This document shows positions 8,121-16,487 of a stretch of DNA of 64,000 bases, in pieces. This stretch comes from Litoreibacter arenae DSM 19593 (GTDB lineage Bacteria; Pseudomonadota; Alphaproteobacteria; Rhodobacterales; Rhodobacteraceae), in the NCBI RefSeq assembly GCF_000442275.2, contig NZ_KE557310.1, positions 307,933-371,932 of the forward strand. The letters run 5' to 3'. The position numbers were made by a program, and so were the translations under genes. A model generated the notes under the pieces. That model had not been told where the DNA came from and did no database searches. It saw only the letters and a program-made list of their open reading frames with translations. Each line of letters begins with the position of its first letter. Positions within the stretch are counted from its first letter, which is position 1.

Positions 8121-9821
8121 TCACAATCCCAACGCATTTTGCGATTGAGGCCCGAACACCCCGTCCACGGACAGGCCTTGCGCCCGCTGGAATTCACGCA
8201 AAGCGCGGGCTGTCTTGGCGCCGAAATAGCCGTCCACCTGCAAAGCCGCCCCGGCATCGTTCAACGCTTGCTGCACAGCCACGACGTCAGCCCCGAACAT
8301 ATCCGCGCGAAGGTCGCGCAGGATGCGGGAGACCAGCGTGGCACGGGCTTCGCCGTTTTCCCCGTAGGAAATCTTCGCAAGAACCGTGCCGTTGATCGCG
8401 GGCTCCCCCTGTGCCTTCGGCTCCTTCGGCTGCTCACGGCTATCGTTATACGCGGCCGGAATTGCCACGGAATCACCGGAGTATGTAACAGGCTCGGACG
8501 TTCGCACTTCGACATCCCGGATCGAGGTATCGTTTTGCGGCGGCACATATCCCGGGCAGACAGTACGGTTAACCGGGCGGGAGGTACCGAACACGGTAGT
8601 GGCGCCGAAGGATCTCGCGTCTTCGAACACGCCCTCCACGACGAAGGTGCGCTCTGCCGCGTCCGGCAGGTGATCTTGCAAGTCCACAGGCGTGACATCG
8701 CCAACTTCCTTGCCGCGCATCAGGACTTCGTATCTTCCCTTCTGCAATTCCTTTCCACCGTAACCGATCATGCAATCGTTGGTCACCACCTTGCCAGGGT
8801 GGAAGTCCCCTTTGTGCTTGGCGCGGCAAACGAATGTCCATCCTTTATATCGCTTCGTCGGGCGGCTCTCCTGCCCGCCATAGAAAACCTCCGCCTTTCC
8901 TTCCGCGACGATGTCCTCATCATAATCATCACCACTTTCGAACTGGGACTTACCGACCCAGTTCGTCTCCAGCCCTGCCACAACAAGGACGTCGAAATTG
9001 GTGGTCGTCTTCTCCTGGCCGCCATATCCGTAGTTACATCTGCGGCCGATCACCTTGCCGATATGCGGGCTTCCGGCCGCGCGACATACCCACAGATCGC
9101 GCCGTTTTGTTCCGGCGGCGTTCCATTCTTTCCCGGCACTGACGGCTTTTGCGGGCACTGACCCTCTGTAGCGCACCCAGTTCCCCTGCGGTGGATGAGT
9201 GATTTCGACCTTGCCCAGAAGCTCCATTTCGATGCTGAACGGGGTGCCTTCGATCACCTGCTCGGTGATCTGAAACTGCACATCCAGCTCGCGGCCCGGC
9301 TTAACCGGTATGGAGTAGCCCGCGTCATGCGATTTGGTGGACTTCGTCTCTCCGCCCTTCGAGCCTTCGAACTTCAGGGTTACCGCCGTTCCCGCCGTCG
9401 TTTCTACAACGCCCGGCAGGGACGCCGTCACCTCGACAGAGTTGGTCAGCTCCGTGCCTACAGTCACTTCCCAAGATTGTGTTTGCTCATAGCTGGCCTT
9501 GAACGTGTCGCTGATAACGCCGACCGTGTCATTCGAGCAATTTCGCGCCACATGGGTCACCAGTCCAATGGGCTTTATCCCTATCTCGGTCGGCGACTCT
9601 CCCCATTCCAGTGGACCCGGCACAGCCCTGCCCTTAAACACCAGTTCCCGCATCTCGCGCCCCGCTGGCATCGCACGCATGAAACTGGGTTTGGATTTCA
9701 ACAGCAGGAAAAGCCGCTCTTCGGTCGGGTTCATGTCCGCCGCTGCGGGAATCGATCCCAGAAAGGTTAAGAAAGCACCGCCCAACGCGGCCTGATAATG
9801 AGCCATGCCAAAGTCCAACAT
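8121..9821 (-). CDS. Natterin-like protein: aerolysin-like segment, DM9-like repeats, peptidoglycan-binding domain
   Basis: This 566-residue exported protein appears to combine three modules. A hydrophobic leader ending in PAAA occupies residues 1-28. Residues about 95-208 are a Ser/Thr-rich run of alternating strands with the feel of aerolysin/ETX-MTX2 pore-forming domains, closing with PFSIEMELLGKVEI. Residues 243-280 and 328-367 are two units of the DM9/DUF3421 pattern: VCRA, GKV, Cys, YGG-x-E, then (F/Y)(D/E)VL, with an extra FYGGQE at 313-318. Residues about 503-566 are a PG_binding_1 domain (DGYFGAKTARAL, VDGVFGPQS). DM9 plus aerolysin-like domains define natterins, mostly eukaryotic; here the order is reversed and a wall-binding module is added. 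The start could also be Met6 (9806); neither has a strong ribosome site. Function is inferred, not shown. Confidence 0.75.
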   Translation of the reverse strand: MLDFGMAHYQAALGGAFLTFLGSIPAAADMNPTEERLFLLLKSKPSFMRAMPAGREMRELVFKGRAVPGPLEWGESPTEIGIKPIGLVTHVARNCSNDTVGVISDTFKASYEQTQSWEVTVGTELTNSVEVTASLPGVVETTAGTAVTLKFEGSKGGETKSTKSHDAGYSIPVKPGRELDVQFQITEQVIEGTPFSIEMELLGKVEITHPPQGNWVRYRGSVPAKAVSAGKEWNAAGTKRRDLWVCRAAGSPHIGKVIGRRCNYGYGGQEKTTTNFDVLVVAGLETNWVGKSQFESGDDYDEDIVAEGKAEVFYGGQESRPTKRYKGWTFVCRAKHKGDFHPGKVVTNDCMIGYGGKELQKGRYEVLMRGKEVGDVTPVDLQDHLPDAAERTFVVEGVFEDARSFGATTVFGTSRPVNRTVCPGYVPPQNDTSIRDVEVRTSEPVTYSGDSVAIPAAYNDSREQPKEPKAQGEPAINGTVLAKISYGENGEARATLVSRILRDLRADMFGADVVAVQQALNDAGAALQVDGYFGAKTARALREFQRAQGLSVDGVFGPQSQNALGL

Positions 9822-9903
9822 CTGTTAACACAAGCGCACAAAATAACGTCACGCATTGTCAGATATCGCACATTTTCGTCGAAAATTATAGTTTTACGGT
9901 AAA

Positions 9904-10497
9904 TCAAGCGCCGCCCGGCAGTTTGGACGCATTGTCGTCCGGATCGTCGTCATAAACCTTGCGAGTTTTGACGCCGGGAAAACTGGCAAAGGACTTCATG
10001 GTTTTGATGGGGGAAAACGACGGCTTGATGCTCTCAAACCCCGGAAGGCGGCGCAGAATCGCGGTGGTGGACTGGGAACAGGACGCTTTCGGAACCGCGC
10101 CGTATGACGCCGCCTCGCGGATCGCCTGCTCCGCCACTTCGGGCGAGACCTGAAGCTCTTGCAGGACCGTGTGGTAGGTTTGACGGGTGTGATAATCGAC
10201 ATAGACGTCGACCATGTGATCGGTCATGCCATAGTGAAGGTCGTTGCGTTCGGGCGCATTCGGGTTCCACCACGTTCCGGCAGGGTCCCAGACAACACGC
10301 TGCGACCCGTTTATAAGCAGCCCCGTATGCCCGCCCGCGCCAGAGCGGTTGTTAATCACAGTAATCAGGGTGATCGTAGCGGGCCCGTTGTCACGATACG
10401 CCTTGGCACGGACGTCCTCATCAGGCGCCCAGACAGGCTCCGCCCCGCAGGCCGCCAGCAGGCTGACCAGCCCGAGTACAAATAACAACCGTTTCAT
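9904..10497 (-). CDS. Lipoprotein with possible papain-like (NlpC-type) His/Cys pair
   Basis: This 197-residue protein has a lipoprotein signal, with lipobox LLAAC giving a lipidated Cys17. After the signal, GAGGHTGLLI near residue 55 supplies a histidine and KASCSQSTTAIL near residue 135 supplies a cysteine. That is the His-before-Cys order seen in circularly permuted papain-like (NlpC/P60-related) enzymes. This is pattern reading only; a peptidase, amidase or acyltransferase role is possible but unproven. The C-terminus is acidic and disordered-looking. It lies upstream of the natterin-like gene on the same strand (83-base gap) and downstream of the small oxidase subunit (9-base gap). Confidence 0.7.
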   Translation of the reverse strand: MKRLLFVLGLVSLLAACGAEPVWAPDEDVRAKAYRDNGPATITLITVINNRSGAGGHTGLLINGSQRVVWDPAGTWWNPNAPERNDLHYGMTDHMVDVYVDYHTRQTYHTVLQELQVSPEVAEQAIREAASYGAVPKASCSQSTTAILRRLPGFESIKPSFSPIKTMKSFASFPGVKTRKVYDDDPDDNASKLPGGA

Positions 10498-10506
10498 CGA
10501 AAGTGT

Positions 10507-10641
10507 TTAGCCGTTCACCATCGCAAGCAGCACCAGAAAGATCAGGATGCCGATGACAGCGTAAGTGGTGAATTTCACGAAGCCCGCAAAGGTCTTCTCG
10601 TGATCGCTGATGTCCATGGAGCCGTGTTCGTGCTCAGCCAT
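10507..10641 (-). CDS. aa3-type cytochrome c oxidase subunit IV
   Basis: This 44-residue protein begins MAEHEHGSMDISDHEKTF, followed by a single transmembrane helix (residues about 24-42, TTYAVIGILIFLVLLAMV). The short charged His-rich head, the EKTFAGF signature and one helix match the bacterial aa3 cytochrome oxidase subunit IV family (COX4_pro_2), a small inner-membrane accessory of the terminal oxidase. A GGAGAAG ribosome site precedes the ATG. No other oxidase subunit genes are in the window. It lies just before the lipoprotein gene and is probably co-transcribed with it. Confidence 0.85.
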   Translation of the reverse strand: MAEHEHGSMDISDHEKTFAGFVKFTTYAVIGILIFLVLLAMVNG

Positions 10642-10718
10642 TGGTCTTCTCCGTAATTGGCGTTTTTCGTGAGTTAGCGGATTCTTGCGCCGCTGTCACG
10701 CGTCAGGGGGACGCGGGC

Positions 10719-11177
10719 TCATGCTTTTGCCAGATCCTGCGCCAGCCGGAAACCGATGCGGTTGGGCTCCGGCTGGTCGACGTGTTTCGGCAAGGCGCGC
10801 AAAAGCACGTTCAGCTGGCTGACATGCTGGATTTGCTGCGTCCGCGCCCCGCCGGGGTCGGAGCCGTAGAAAGTGATGATATCCGGTGCATAGAATCCGA
10901 TGCCCTCGATCCGCATCACGCCCGCGTCGCCACCGACGAAGCCCATGGCGACCTCGTGGTCGTTGTCGAGCTTCTCCTCGAAGTTCTTGATATACAGGAT
11001 CAACCGCTCATAGGCCCATTCCGCCGGTGATTTCTGCTCGATCGGTGTCTTGGACATCGACTCCGGCAGCGGCTCTTCCTCGGGGGTCGGGCTGCAAGGG
11101 CGCACGTGCACCACACCCGCGCGACGCAACGCCGAGGCCTCGACAAGCTCTGCGGTTGTTTCGATTTCGTCACCCAT
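10719..11177 (-). CDS. DUF6173 family protein
   Basis: This 152-residue protein of unknown function has a central signature (EKSPAEWAYERL-like: KSPAEWAYERLILYIKNFEE, then DNDHEVAMGFVGGDAG) that I recognise from Rhodobacteraceae proteins of family DUF6173. There is no signal peptide or membrane segment, and the N-terminal 45 residues look disordered and Pro/Glu-rich. It starts three bases after the MBL-fold gene ends, with a GAGG ribosome site, so it is the last gene of the acyl-CoA dehydrogenase/MBL operon. That association is the only hint to function. Confidence 0.7.
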   Translation of the reverse strand: MGDEIETTAELVEASALRRAGVVHVRPCSPTPEEEPLPESMSKTPIEQKSPAEWAYERLILYIKNFEEKLDNDHEVAMGFVGGDAGVMRIEGIGFYAPDIITFYGSDPGGARTQQIQHVSQLNVLLRALPKHVDQPEPNRIGFRLAQDLAKA

Positions 11178-11180
11178 ACC

Positions 11181-12209
11181 TCAAGCCCCTTTGCGTTGGT
11201 ACACATATGCCCCATCATCGCGCAAACTGCGGGTGGCTTGTCCAGCCAAATATAAGTGAGCGCAATGGGCCACGCTCTCCACTAGTGCCAGCCCGTACTC
11301 ACCGCCGCGAATTTCGCGTTTGAACAGCGGCAGGAAACATTCATGCGCGGTCTTAGGCATGTCGAGATGCTCCAGCAGCCGCGCTAGTGCACCATGGTGG
11401 TTGTCGATCAACTGCCGCATCCGCAGCGGCAGGCCGGTAAAGGGCAGCTTGTGGCCGGGCAGCACCAACTGTTCCGGCGTGGCATAGACCCCCAGCCGCT
11501 CGCATGCCTCAAGCCAGTCCGAGACGGGGTCGGCATCCGGCTCGGTCGGGTAGACGCCAAGGTTGGGGCTGATTGACGGCAGCAACTGATCGCCCCCCAG
11601 CACAACATCATCCGCCCACAACGTCGCGTGTTCCGGCGCGTGGCCGTTACCCATGCGGACCGTCCAATCCCGGCCCCCTGCGTGCAGCGTGTCACCTTCA
11701 CGGATACGGCGGTAGCCCAGCGGCAAAGGCACCACGCAGTCGGCGAAGTTGAATGGGCGTTCCGACGCCCGTTCCGCCAGTATCTCGGGGTCCATGCCCG
11801 CGCGGGTCCAGAATTGCAGCGTTTCCGGCGTGGGTCTGTCCTGCTCGTCCAGCACCAGCATCCGCGCCATCAGCCAAGCGGTGCGCGTCGTCACCAACTC
11901 CGCGCCGGGCTCCTGAAACCAGCCTGCCATACCGATATGGTCGGGGTGATGATGCGTGACAATCACACGGCCAACGGGTTTGCCTTTCAGTGGCCCCGCC
12001 AGCAGCTTTTCCCAGATCGCCACGCCGCGTTTGGAGTGGAACCCTGTGTCCACAATCGTCCACGCGTCGCCGTCGTCCAGCGCGTAAATGTTGACGTGGT
12101 CCAGCTTCATCGGCAACGGCAGGCGCATCCACAAGATGCCCTCCGCGACCTCTATCGCCTCGCCCTCTGCGGGAATATCCGGGAACGGGTAGCGGAGCGT
12201 TTCGCTCAA
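11181..12209 (-). CDS. MBL-fold metallo-hydrolase
   Basis: This 342-residue protein of the metallo-beta-lactamase fold has the di-metal motif THHHPDHIGM near residue 85, an earlier Asp in DTGFHSKRGV, a GNGHAPEH motif near residue 190 and a later LPGHKLPFTG His. The C-terminal part resembles the extension seen in glyoxalase II-like and LACTB2-like hydrolases, suggesting a thioester or ester substrate. Its ATG overlaps the stop codon of the upstream acyl-CoA dehydrogenase by four bases (ATGA), so translation is probably coupled. A CoA-thioester hydrolase partner role is plausible but inferred. Confidence 0.85.
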   Translation of the reverse strand: MSETLRYPFPDIPAEGEAIEVAEGILWMRLPLPMKLDHVNIYALDDGDAWTIVDTGFHSKRGVAIWEKLLAGPLKGKPVGRVIVTHHHPDHIGMAGWFQEPGAELVTTRTAWLMARMLVLDEQDRPTPETLQFWTRAGMDPEILAERASERPFNFADCVVPLPLGYRRIREGDTLHAGGRDWTVRMGNGHAPEHATLWADDVVLGGDQLLPSISPNLGVYPTEPDADPVSDWLEACERLGVYATPEQLVLPGHKLPFTGLPLRMRQLIDNHHGALARLLEHLDMPKTAHECFLPLFKREIRGGEYGLALVESVAHCAHLYLAGQATRSLRDDGAYVYQRKGA

Positions 12210-13912
12210 GCCACCAGATCCTCTTCACTCAGCGCATAGAGGTCATCCGCCCCTTGACGCACATGGTCCGCCAGCCCGCCATGTTCCGGCAACAAGCGCT
12301 GCACATAGACCGTCGCCAACCGACCACGGGCCGAGTCCAGCCCCGCCGCGTTCGCCGCACACAGGTGGTAATAACCGCCCAGCACCCGCGCGAACAGGCG
12401 CAGGTAGGGAACGGCACCGGCGAAGCGGTCGTTCATGTCCTGCTCGACCAGCCATTCGGTGGTTTCGCGCAGCGTCTCGGCCGCGGTGAACACGGGACCG
12501 GCCAATGCTGGCACCTTCTCCTTGCAGCGTTCCGCGTAGGCTTCGATCTCATCGATCAACGCATAGGCCGCCTCGCCGCCATCCATCATCTTGCGGGCTA
12601 CAAGGTCCATCGCCTGAATGCCGTTGGTGCCTTCATAGATCGCCGTTACCCGCACGTCGCGCAGGAATTGCGCCGCGCCGGTTTCCTCGATGAAGCCCAT
12701 ACCGCCATGCACCTGAATCCCCTGTTGGGAGACCTCGATGCCCGTATCCGTGCCAAACGCCTTGGCAATCGGCGTCAGCAGCGCGGCGCGTGCAGCCCAC
12801 TCGTCCTTGCCGGTGGCGGTCTGCATGTCGATCGCCGCCGCGCAGGCAGCCGCTATGGCCCGCGCCGCGAACACATCCGCTTTCATCTGCGCCAGCATCC
12901 GGCGCACATCGGCATGGCCCAGAATGGTCTCGCCCTCTGCCGCCTTGCCCTGCTTGCGCTCCTGCGCGTAGGCCAATGCGTGTTGATACGCAGCCTCCGC
13001 TACCGCAATGCCCTGCCCGCCGACGCCAACGCGCGCGTTGTTCATCATGGTGAACATTGCCGCCATGCCGCCATGGGGCTTGCCCACCAGCCAGCCGGTC
13101 GCGCCGTCATACTGCATCACGGCGGTCGGGGACCCGTGCAGACCCATCTTGTGTTCCAGCGACACCACTTTCAGCGAGTTCGCCACGCCGGGCTTGCCGT
13201 TCTCGTCGGGGATCAGCTTGGGCACCATGAACAGCGAAATGCCCTTGGTCCCGGGCACCCCGTCAGGCAGACGCGCCAACACCAGATGGCACACGTTTTC
13301 GCTGAAGTCGTTGTCGCCCCAGCTGATGTAGATTTTCTGCCCCGAAATCGCATAGGTGCCGTCGCCATTGTCCACGGCCTTCGAATTCAACGCCCCCACG
13401 TCGGAACCGGCCTGCGGCTCTGTCAGGTTCATCGTGCCGCACCATTCGCCGGAGATCAGCTTGGGCAGATACAACTCCTTCAACGCGTCCGACGCGTGAT
13501 GCTCCAGCGCCTCGATCTGGCCTTGGGTCATCAGCGGGTTCAGTTGCAGCGACAGGCATGCGCCGCCCATCATTTCGTTCACGGCATTCTGGAGCGAGAA
13601 CGGCAACCCCATGCCGCCATATTCGGGACTGGCAGCCATACCGATCCAACCGCCGTCCGCGATGGCCTTGTAGCCGTCCGCGAAACCCGGTGACGTCCGC
13701 ACCACACCGTTTTCCAGCTTGGCGGGATGCAAGTCGCCCTGACGGTTCAGCGGTGCCAGCACCTCGTTCGACATCTTCGCCGCCTCGTCCAGAATGGCCG
13801 AGACCATGTCCGGCGTGGCCTCCGAAAACCGCTCCGTCGCGGTGACGTCGACAAAATCAACGATGTGGTTAAGCAGAAACTGGTAGTCGGCGTTGGGGGC
13901 GCGATAGGGCAT
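12206..13912 (-). CDS. Acyl-CoA dehydrogenase, large form (DmdC-like)
   Basis: This 568-residue flavoprotein is longer than typical 380-residue acyl-CoA dehydrogenases because it carries the extra C-terminal domain seen in 3-methylmercaptopropionyl-CoA dehydrogenase (DmdC) and its relatives. FAD-site segments are clear: MNLTEPQAGSDVGAL near residue 165, ISWGDNDF, and the C-terminal QIHGGMGF-like VHGGMGFIEE near residue 405, followed by YEGTNGIQAMDL. It introduces a 2,3-double bond into an acyl-CoA in the cytosol, passing electrons to ETF. DmdC acts in DMSP demethylation in marine bacteria, but paralogues with other substrates are common, so the substrate is uncertain. It is first in an operon with the MBL and DUF6173 genes, with a GAGGA ribosome site. 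Confidence 0.85.
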   Translation of the reverse strand: MPYRAPNADYQFLLNHIVDFVDVTATERFSEATPDMVSAILDEAAKMSNEVLAPLNRQGDLHPAKLENGVVRTSPGFADGYKAIADGGWIGMAASPEYGGMGLPFSLQNAVNEMMGGACLSLQLNPLMTQGQIEALEHHASDALKELYLPKLISGEWCGTMNLTEPQAGSDVGALNSKAVDNGDGTYAISGQKIYISWGDNDFSENVCHLVLARLPDGVPGTKGISLFMVPKLIPDENGKPGVANSLKVVSLEHKMGLHGSPTAVMQYDGATGWLVGKPHGGMAAMFTMMNNARVGVGGQGIAVAEAAYQHALAYAQERKQGKAAEGETILGHADVRRMLAQMKADVFAARAIAAACAAAIDMQTATGKDEWAARAALLTPIAKAFGTDTGIEVSQQGIQVHGGMGFIEETGAAQFLRDVRVTAIYEGTNGIQAMDLVARKMMDGGEAAYALIDEIEAYAERCKEKVPALAGPVFTAAETLRETTEWLVEQDMNDRFAGAVPYLRLFARVLGGYYHLCAANAAGLDSARGRLATVYVQRLLPEHGGLADHVRQGADDLYALSEEDLVA

Positions 13913-14052
13913 GTGATGTCCTCAAATTAGCACCTCGCGGCTTTGCATGGGGCCGCAGGATCGGATAAAGGGGCAATAAATAACCCGATCACTGTGTCGC
14001 CCCCGCGCTCCGGCATCAAGCAAAACGCAACGTCAAAAACAGGCAACCCCCT

Positions 14053-15018
14053 ATGACCGGCATCAATACGCTTACGCTGGGCCGCGCCGATTTGCCCAAG
14101 GCTGCCAAGCTGTTGCAGGACGGACGCCTTGTCGCTTTCCCGACCGAGACGGTCTACGGGCTGGGTGCCGATGCCCGCAACGGGCAAGCCGTCGCCGCCA
14201 TTTACGCAGCCAAGGGCCGCCCCAGTTTCAACCCGCTGATCGTCCATGTCGCCACCATGGCGCAAGCCGAAACGCTGGCGCATTTCGACGACGACGCCCG
14301 CGCTATGGCGCAGGCGTTCTGGCCCGGCCCGCTGTCTTTGGTACTGTCCTTGAGGGACGACCACGGGCTCTCCTCGCTGGTCACGGCAGGTCTGAACACC
14401 GTCGCCATCCGGATGCCCGCGCAGCCTCTGGCGCGTGACTTGCTGACACTGGCCGATTGCCCCGTCGCGGCGCCTTCCGCCAATCCGTCCGGTCAGATCA
14501 GCCCGACCACCGCCGCGCATGTGCTGGCGGGGTTGTCGGGCCGTATCGACGCGGTGCTGGACGACGGGCCGTGCGAGGTCGGCGTGGAAAGCACAATCGT
14601 CGCCACAAACCCAGTGCGCCTGCTGCGTCCCGGCGGGTTGCCGGTCGAGGCGCTGGAGGCCGCCATCGGCCAGCCGCTCAGCCGCGAGTTGAACCCCGAC
14701 ACGCCCACCGCGCCGGGGCAGTTGACGTCACACTACGCGCCAGACGCGCCCGTTTTGCTGAACCAGACCGAAGGTGCGCCGATGCTGGGGTTTGGTCCGG
14801 TCAACGGCGCGCTTAACCTGTCCCCCGCAGGCGACCTGCACGAAGCCGCCGCCAATCTGTTCGCGATGTTGCGGGAAATGGACGAGATAGCACAAGGCGA
14901 CACGATCCACGTCGCCCCCATTCCCATGACGGGCCTTGGCCTCGCCATCAACGACCGCCTGAGCCGCGCTGCGGCCCCTAGGCCGAGCCGCCCCCCGGCG
15001 ACAGCATCAACGGATTGA
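14053..15018 (+). CDS. tsaC: L-threonylcarbamoyladenylate synthase (Sua5 type)
   Basis: This 321-residue protein makes threonylcarbamoyl-AMP from threonine, bicarbonate and ATP, the first step of t6A modification of ANN-decoding tRNAs. The N-terminal YrdC domain (about 1-200) shows FPTETVYGLGADA near residue 32, KGRPSFNPL and the SANPSGQISPTTA segment. The C-terminal Sua5 domain (about 225-321) is present, so this is the long form. The last 41 bases overlap the 3' end of the convergent yqgE gene. It is divergent from the acyl-CoA dehydrogenase operon. Confidence 0.93.
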   Translation: MTGINTLTLGRADLPKAAKLLQDGRLVAFPTETVYGLGADARNGQAVAAIYAAKGRPSFNPLIVHVATMAQAETLAHFDDDARAMAQAFWPGPLSLVLSLRDDHGLSSLVTAGLNTVAIRMPAQPLARDLLTLADCPVAAPSANPSGQISPTTAAHVLAGLSGRIDAVLDDGPCEVGVESTIVATNPVRLLRPGGLPVEALEAAIGQPLSRELNPDTPTAPGQLTSHYAPDAPVLLNQTEGAPMLGFGPVNGALNLSPAGDLHEAAANLFAMLREMDEIAQGDTIHVAPIPMTGLGLAINDRLSRAAAPRPSRPPATASTD

Positions 15019-15547
15019 TCCCCATCAGATCCAACGCGCCCGTCCATTTGGCGCTGTTCTCACCTGCGAACACCAGATCACTGTCGGCGTCGCAGATCAG
15101 CCAGCCGTTGTGCTGGATTTCGGCCTCCAGCTGCCCCGGCCCCCAGCCCGCATAGCCCATGGCCAGCAGACAGCGTTCCGGCCCGTCCCCTTGCGAGATG
15201 TCTTCGAGGATATCTAACGTCGCAGTCAACCCGTAGCCGCCCTCGACCTCCATGGTGCTGTCCTGGCTGTGGTAATCCGGCGAATGCAGCACAAAGCCGC
15301 GCCCGTAATCTACGGGGCCCCCGACATGCACGTTGATCTGGCGGGACTTCGGGGCAATCGGGATATCCAGCTGTTTCAACAGGTCATTGAACTTCAGGTC
15401 CTGCGCAGGCTTGTTGACAATCAGCCCCATCGCCCGCTCGTCCGAGTGGGAACACATGAAGATCACCGAGCGGTCAAAGCGCGGGTCTCCCATGTCGGGC
15501 ATCGCGATCAGCAGCTTGCCTGCAAGGTTGGTCGAATCAAAACTCAT
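14978..15547 (-). CDS. YqgE/AlgH family protein
   Basis: This 189-residue protein of the UPF0301 (YqgE/AlgH) family has DUF179 signatures: LLIAMPDMGDPRFDRSVI near the N-terminus, MGLIVNKP, HVGGPVDYGRGFVLHS near residue 75 and AMGYAGWGPGQLE near residue 130. The biochemical role is not settled; AlgH was linked to alginate regulation in Pseudomonas, but the family is broad. The start at 15547 was chosen because the longer frame (to 15682) would overlap the divergent DsbD-type gene. Its 3' end overlaps tsaC by 41 bases on the opposite strand. Confidence 0.9.
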   Translation of the reverse strand: MSFDSTNLAGKLLIAMPDMGDPRFDRSVIFMCSHSDERAMGLIVNKPAQDLKFNDLLKQLDIPIAPKSRQINVHVGGPVDYGRGFVLHSPDYHSQDSTMEVEGGYGLTATLDILEDISQGDGPERCLLAMGYAGWGPGQLEAEIQHNGWLICDADSDLVFAGENSAKWTGALDLMGINPLMLSPGGGSA

Positions 15548-15671
15548 GGCGCCAAACTGGCCGCTTGGCGGGGGGCATTCAAGCGGCAGTGAAGCCGCAG
15601 GCGGAAACTGTGTCAGCGTCTCGCTCAAACGTGAGTTTATTGTCACCTGCGAAGCCGCTATCGACGTTGGA

Positions 15672-16487
15672 ATGATCCGCAATCACCTCGCCTTGTTCTT
15701 TGCAGCATACCTGTCCCTGCCCGGCCCCGCCGCCGCGCAGGTGGTGGCCAATGATGCCTCTGATGTGGTGCAGGTCACCGTGATGCCCGGCTGGCGCGAG
15801 GCGGATGGCACGCATATTGCAGCGCTCAAATTCGATTTGGCACCGGGGTGGAAGACTTTCTGGCGCACACCGGGCGATGCTGGCGTGCCGACGCGGATGA
15901 GCTGGGCCGGTTCAAAAAACCTTGGTGAGGCTCGCATATTGTGGCCGACGCCCAAGGTGTTCCGGCAGAACGGCCTGCGGTCTATCGGATATCGCGATCA
16001 GGTGGTCGTGCCGCTGGCCTTCCACGCGGCGACGAACGGGCCAATCGTCATTGACGGACATTTGGACTTCGGCGTCTGCGCCGAAATCTGCCTGCCGGTC
16101 AGCCTTGATCTGGACCTACTCCTGCCACCTGACCAGAAGGACAATGTCGAAGAAATTTCCGCCGCGATGCACGCCCGCCCCATGACCGCCCCAGAGGCGC
16201 AGGTGCGCCGCATTGCCTGCAAGGTGTTTCACAACGGCGACCGTGCACGGATCGAGGTGGAGATCGAAATGCCCCCGCTCGACGGCTTAAGCGAGGCGCT
16301 GGTGATTGAGGCCGCCAACCCCGCCCTGTGGATCGGTGAGCCTATGCTGTCACGCAAGGGCGACACGTTGCGCGGCGTGGCGGAAATTGCACACCGCGAT
16401 GAGACGCCGTTCAGGCTCGATATGGATCAAATTCGCATGATGGTTTTGACGACGCAGGCCGCAGTCGACATCCAAGGCTGCCGCTAG
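15672..16487 (+). CDS. Exported DsbD N-terminal-domain protein (disulfide corrector-like)
   Basis: This 271-residue protein has a signal peptide (MIRNHLALFFAAYLSLPGPAAA). It then has the immunoglobulin-like fold of the DsbD alpha domain, with the redox pair in FGVCAEICLPV (CxxxC, near residue 137). There is no membrane or thioredoxin domain, so this is a stand-alone periplasmic domain, usually annotated as protein-disulfide reductase DsbD-like. It probably relays reducing equivalents to periplasmic thiol proteins together with a membrane partner not in this window. Its stop codon shares the palindrome CTAG with the stop codon of the convergent RND gene. Confidence 0.85.
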   Translation: MIRNHLALFFAAYLSLPGPAAAQVVANDASDVVQVTVMPGWREADGTHIAALKFDLAPGWKTFWRTPGDAGVPTRMSWAGSKNLGEARILWPTPKVFRQNGLRSIGYRDQVVVPLAFHAATNGPIVIDGHLDFGVCAEICLPVSLDLDLLLPPDQKDNVEEISAAMHARPMTAPEAQVRRIACKVFHNGDRARIEVEIEMPPLDGLSEALVIEAANPALWIGEPMLSRKGDTLRGVAEIAHRDETPFRLDMDQIRMMVLTTQAAVDIQGCR

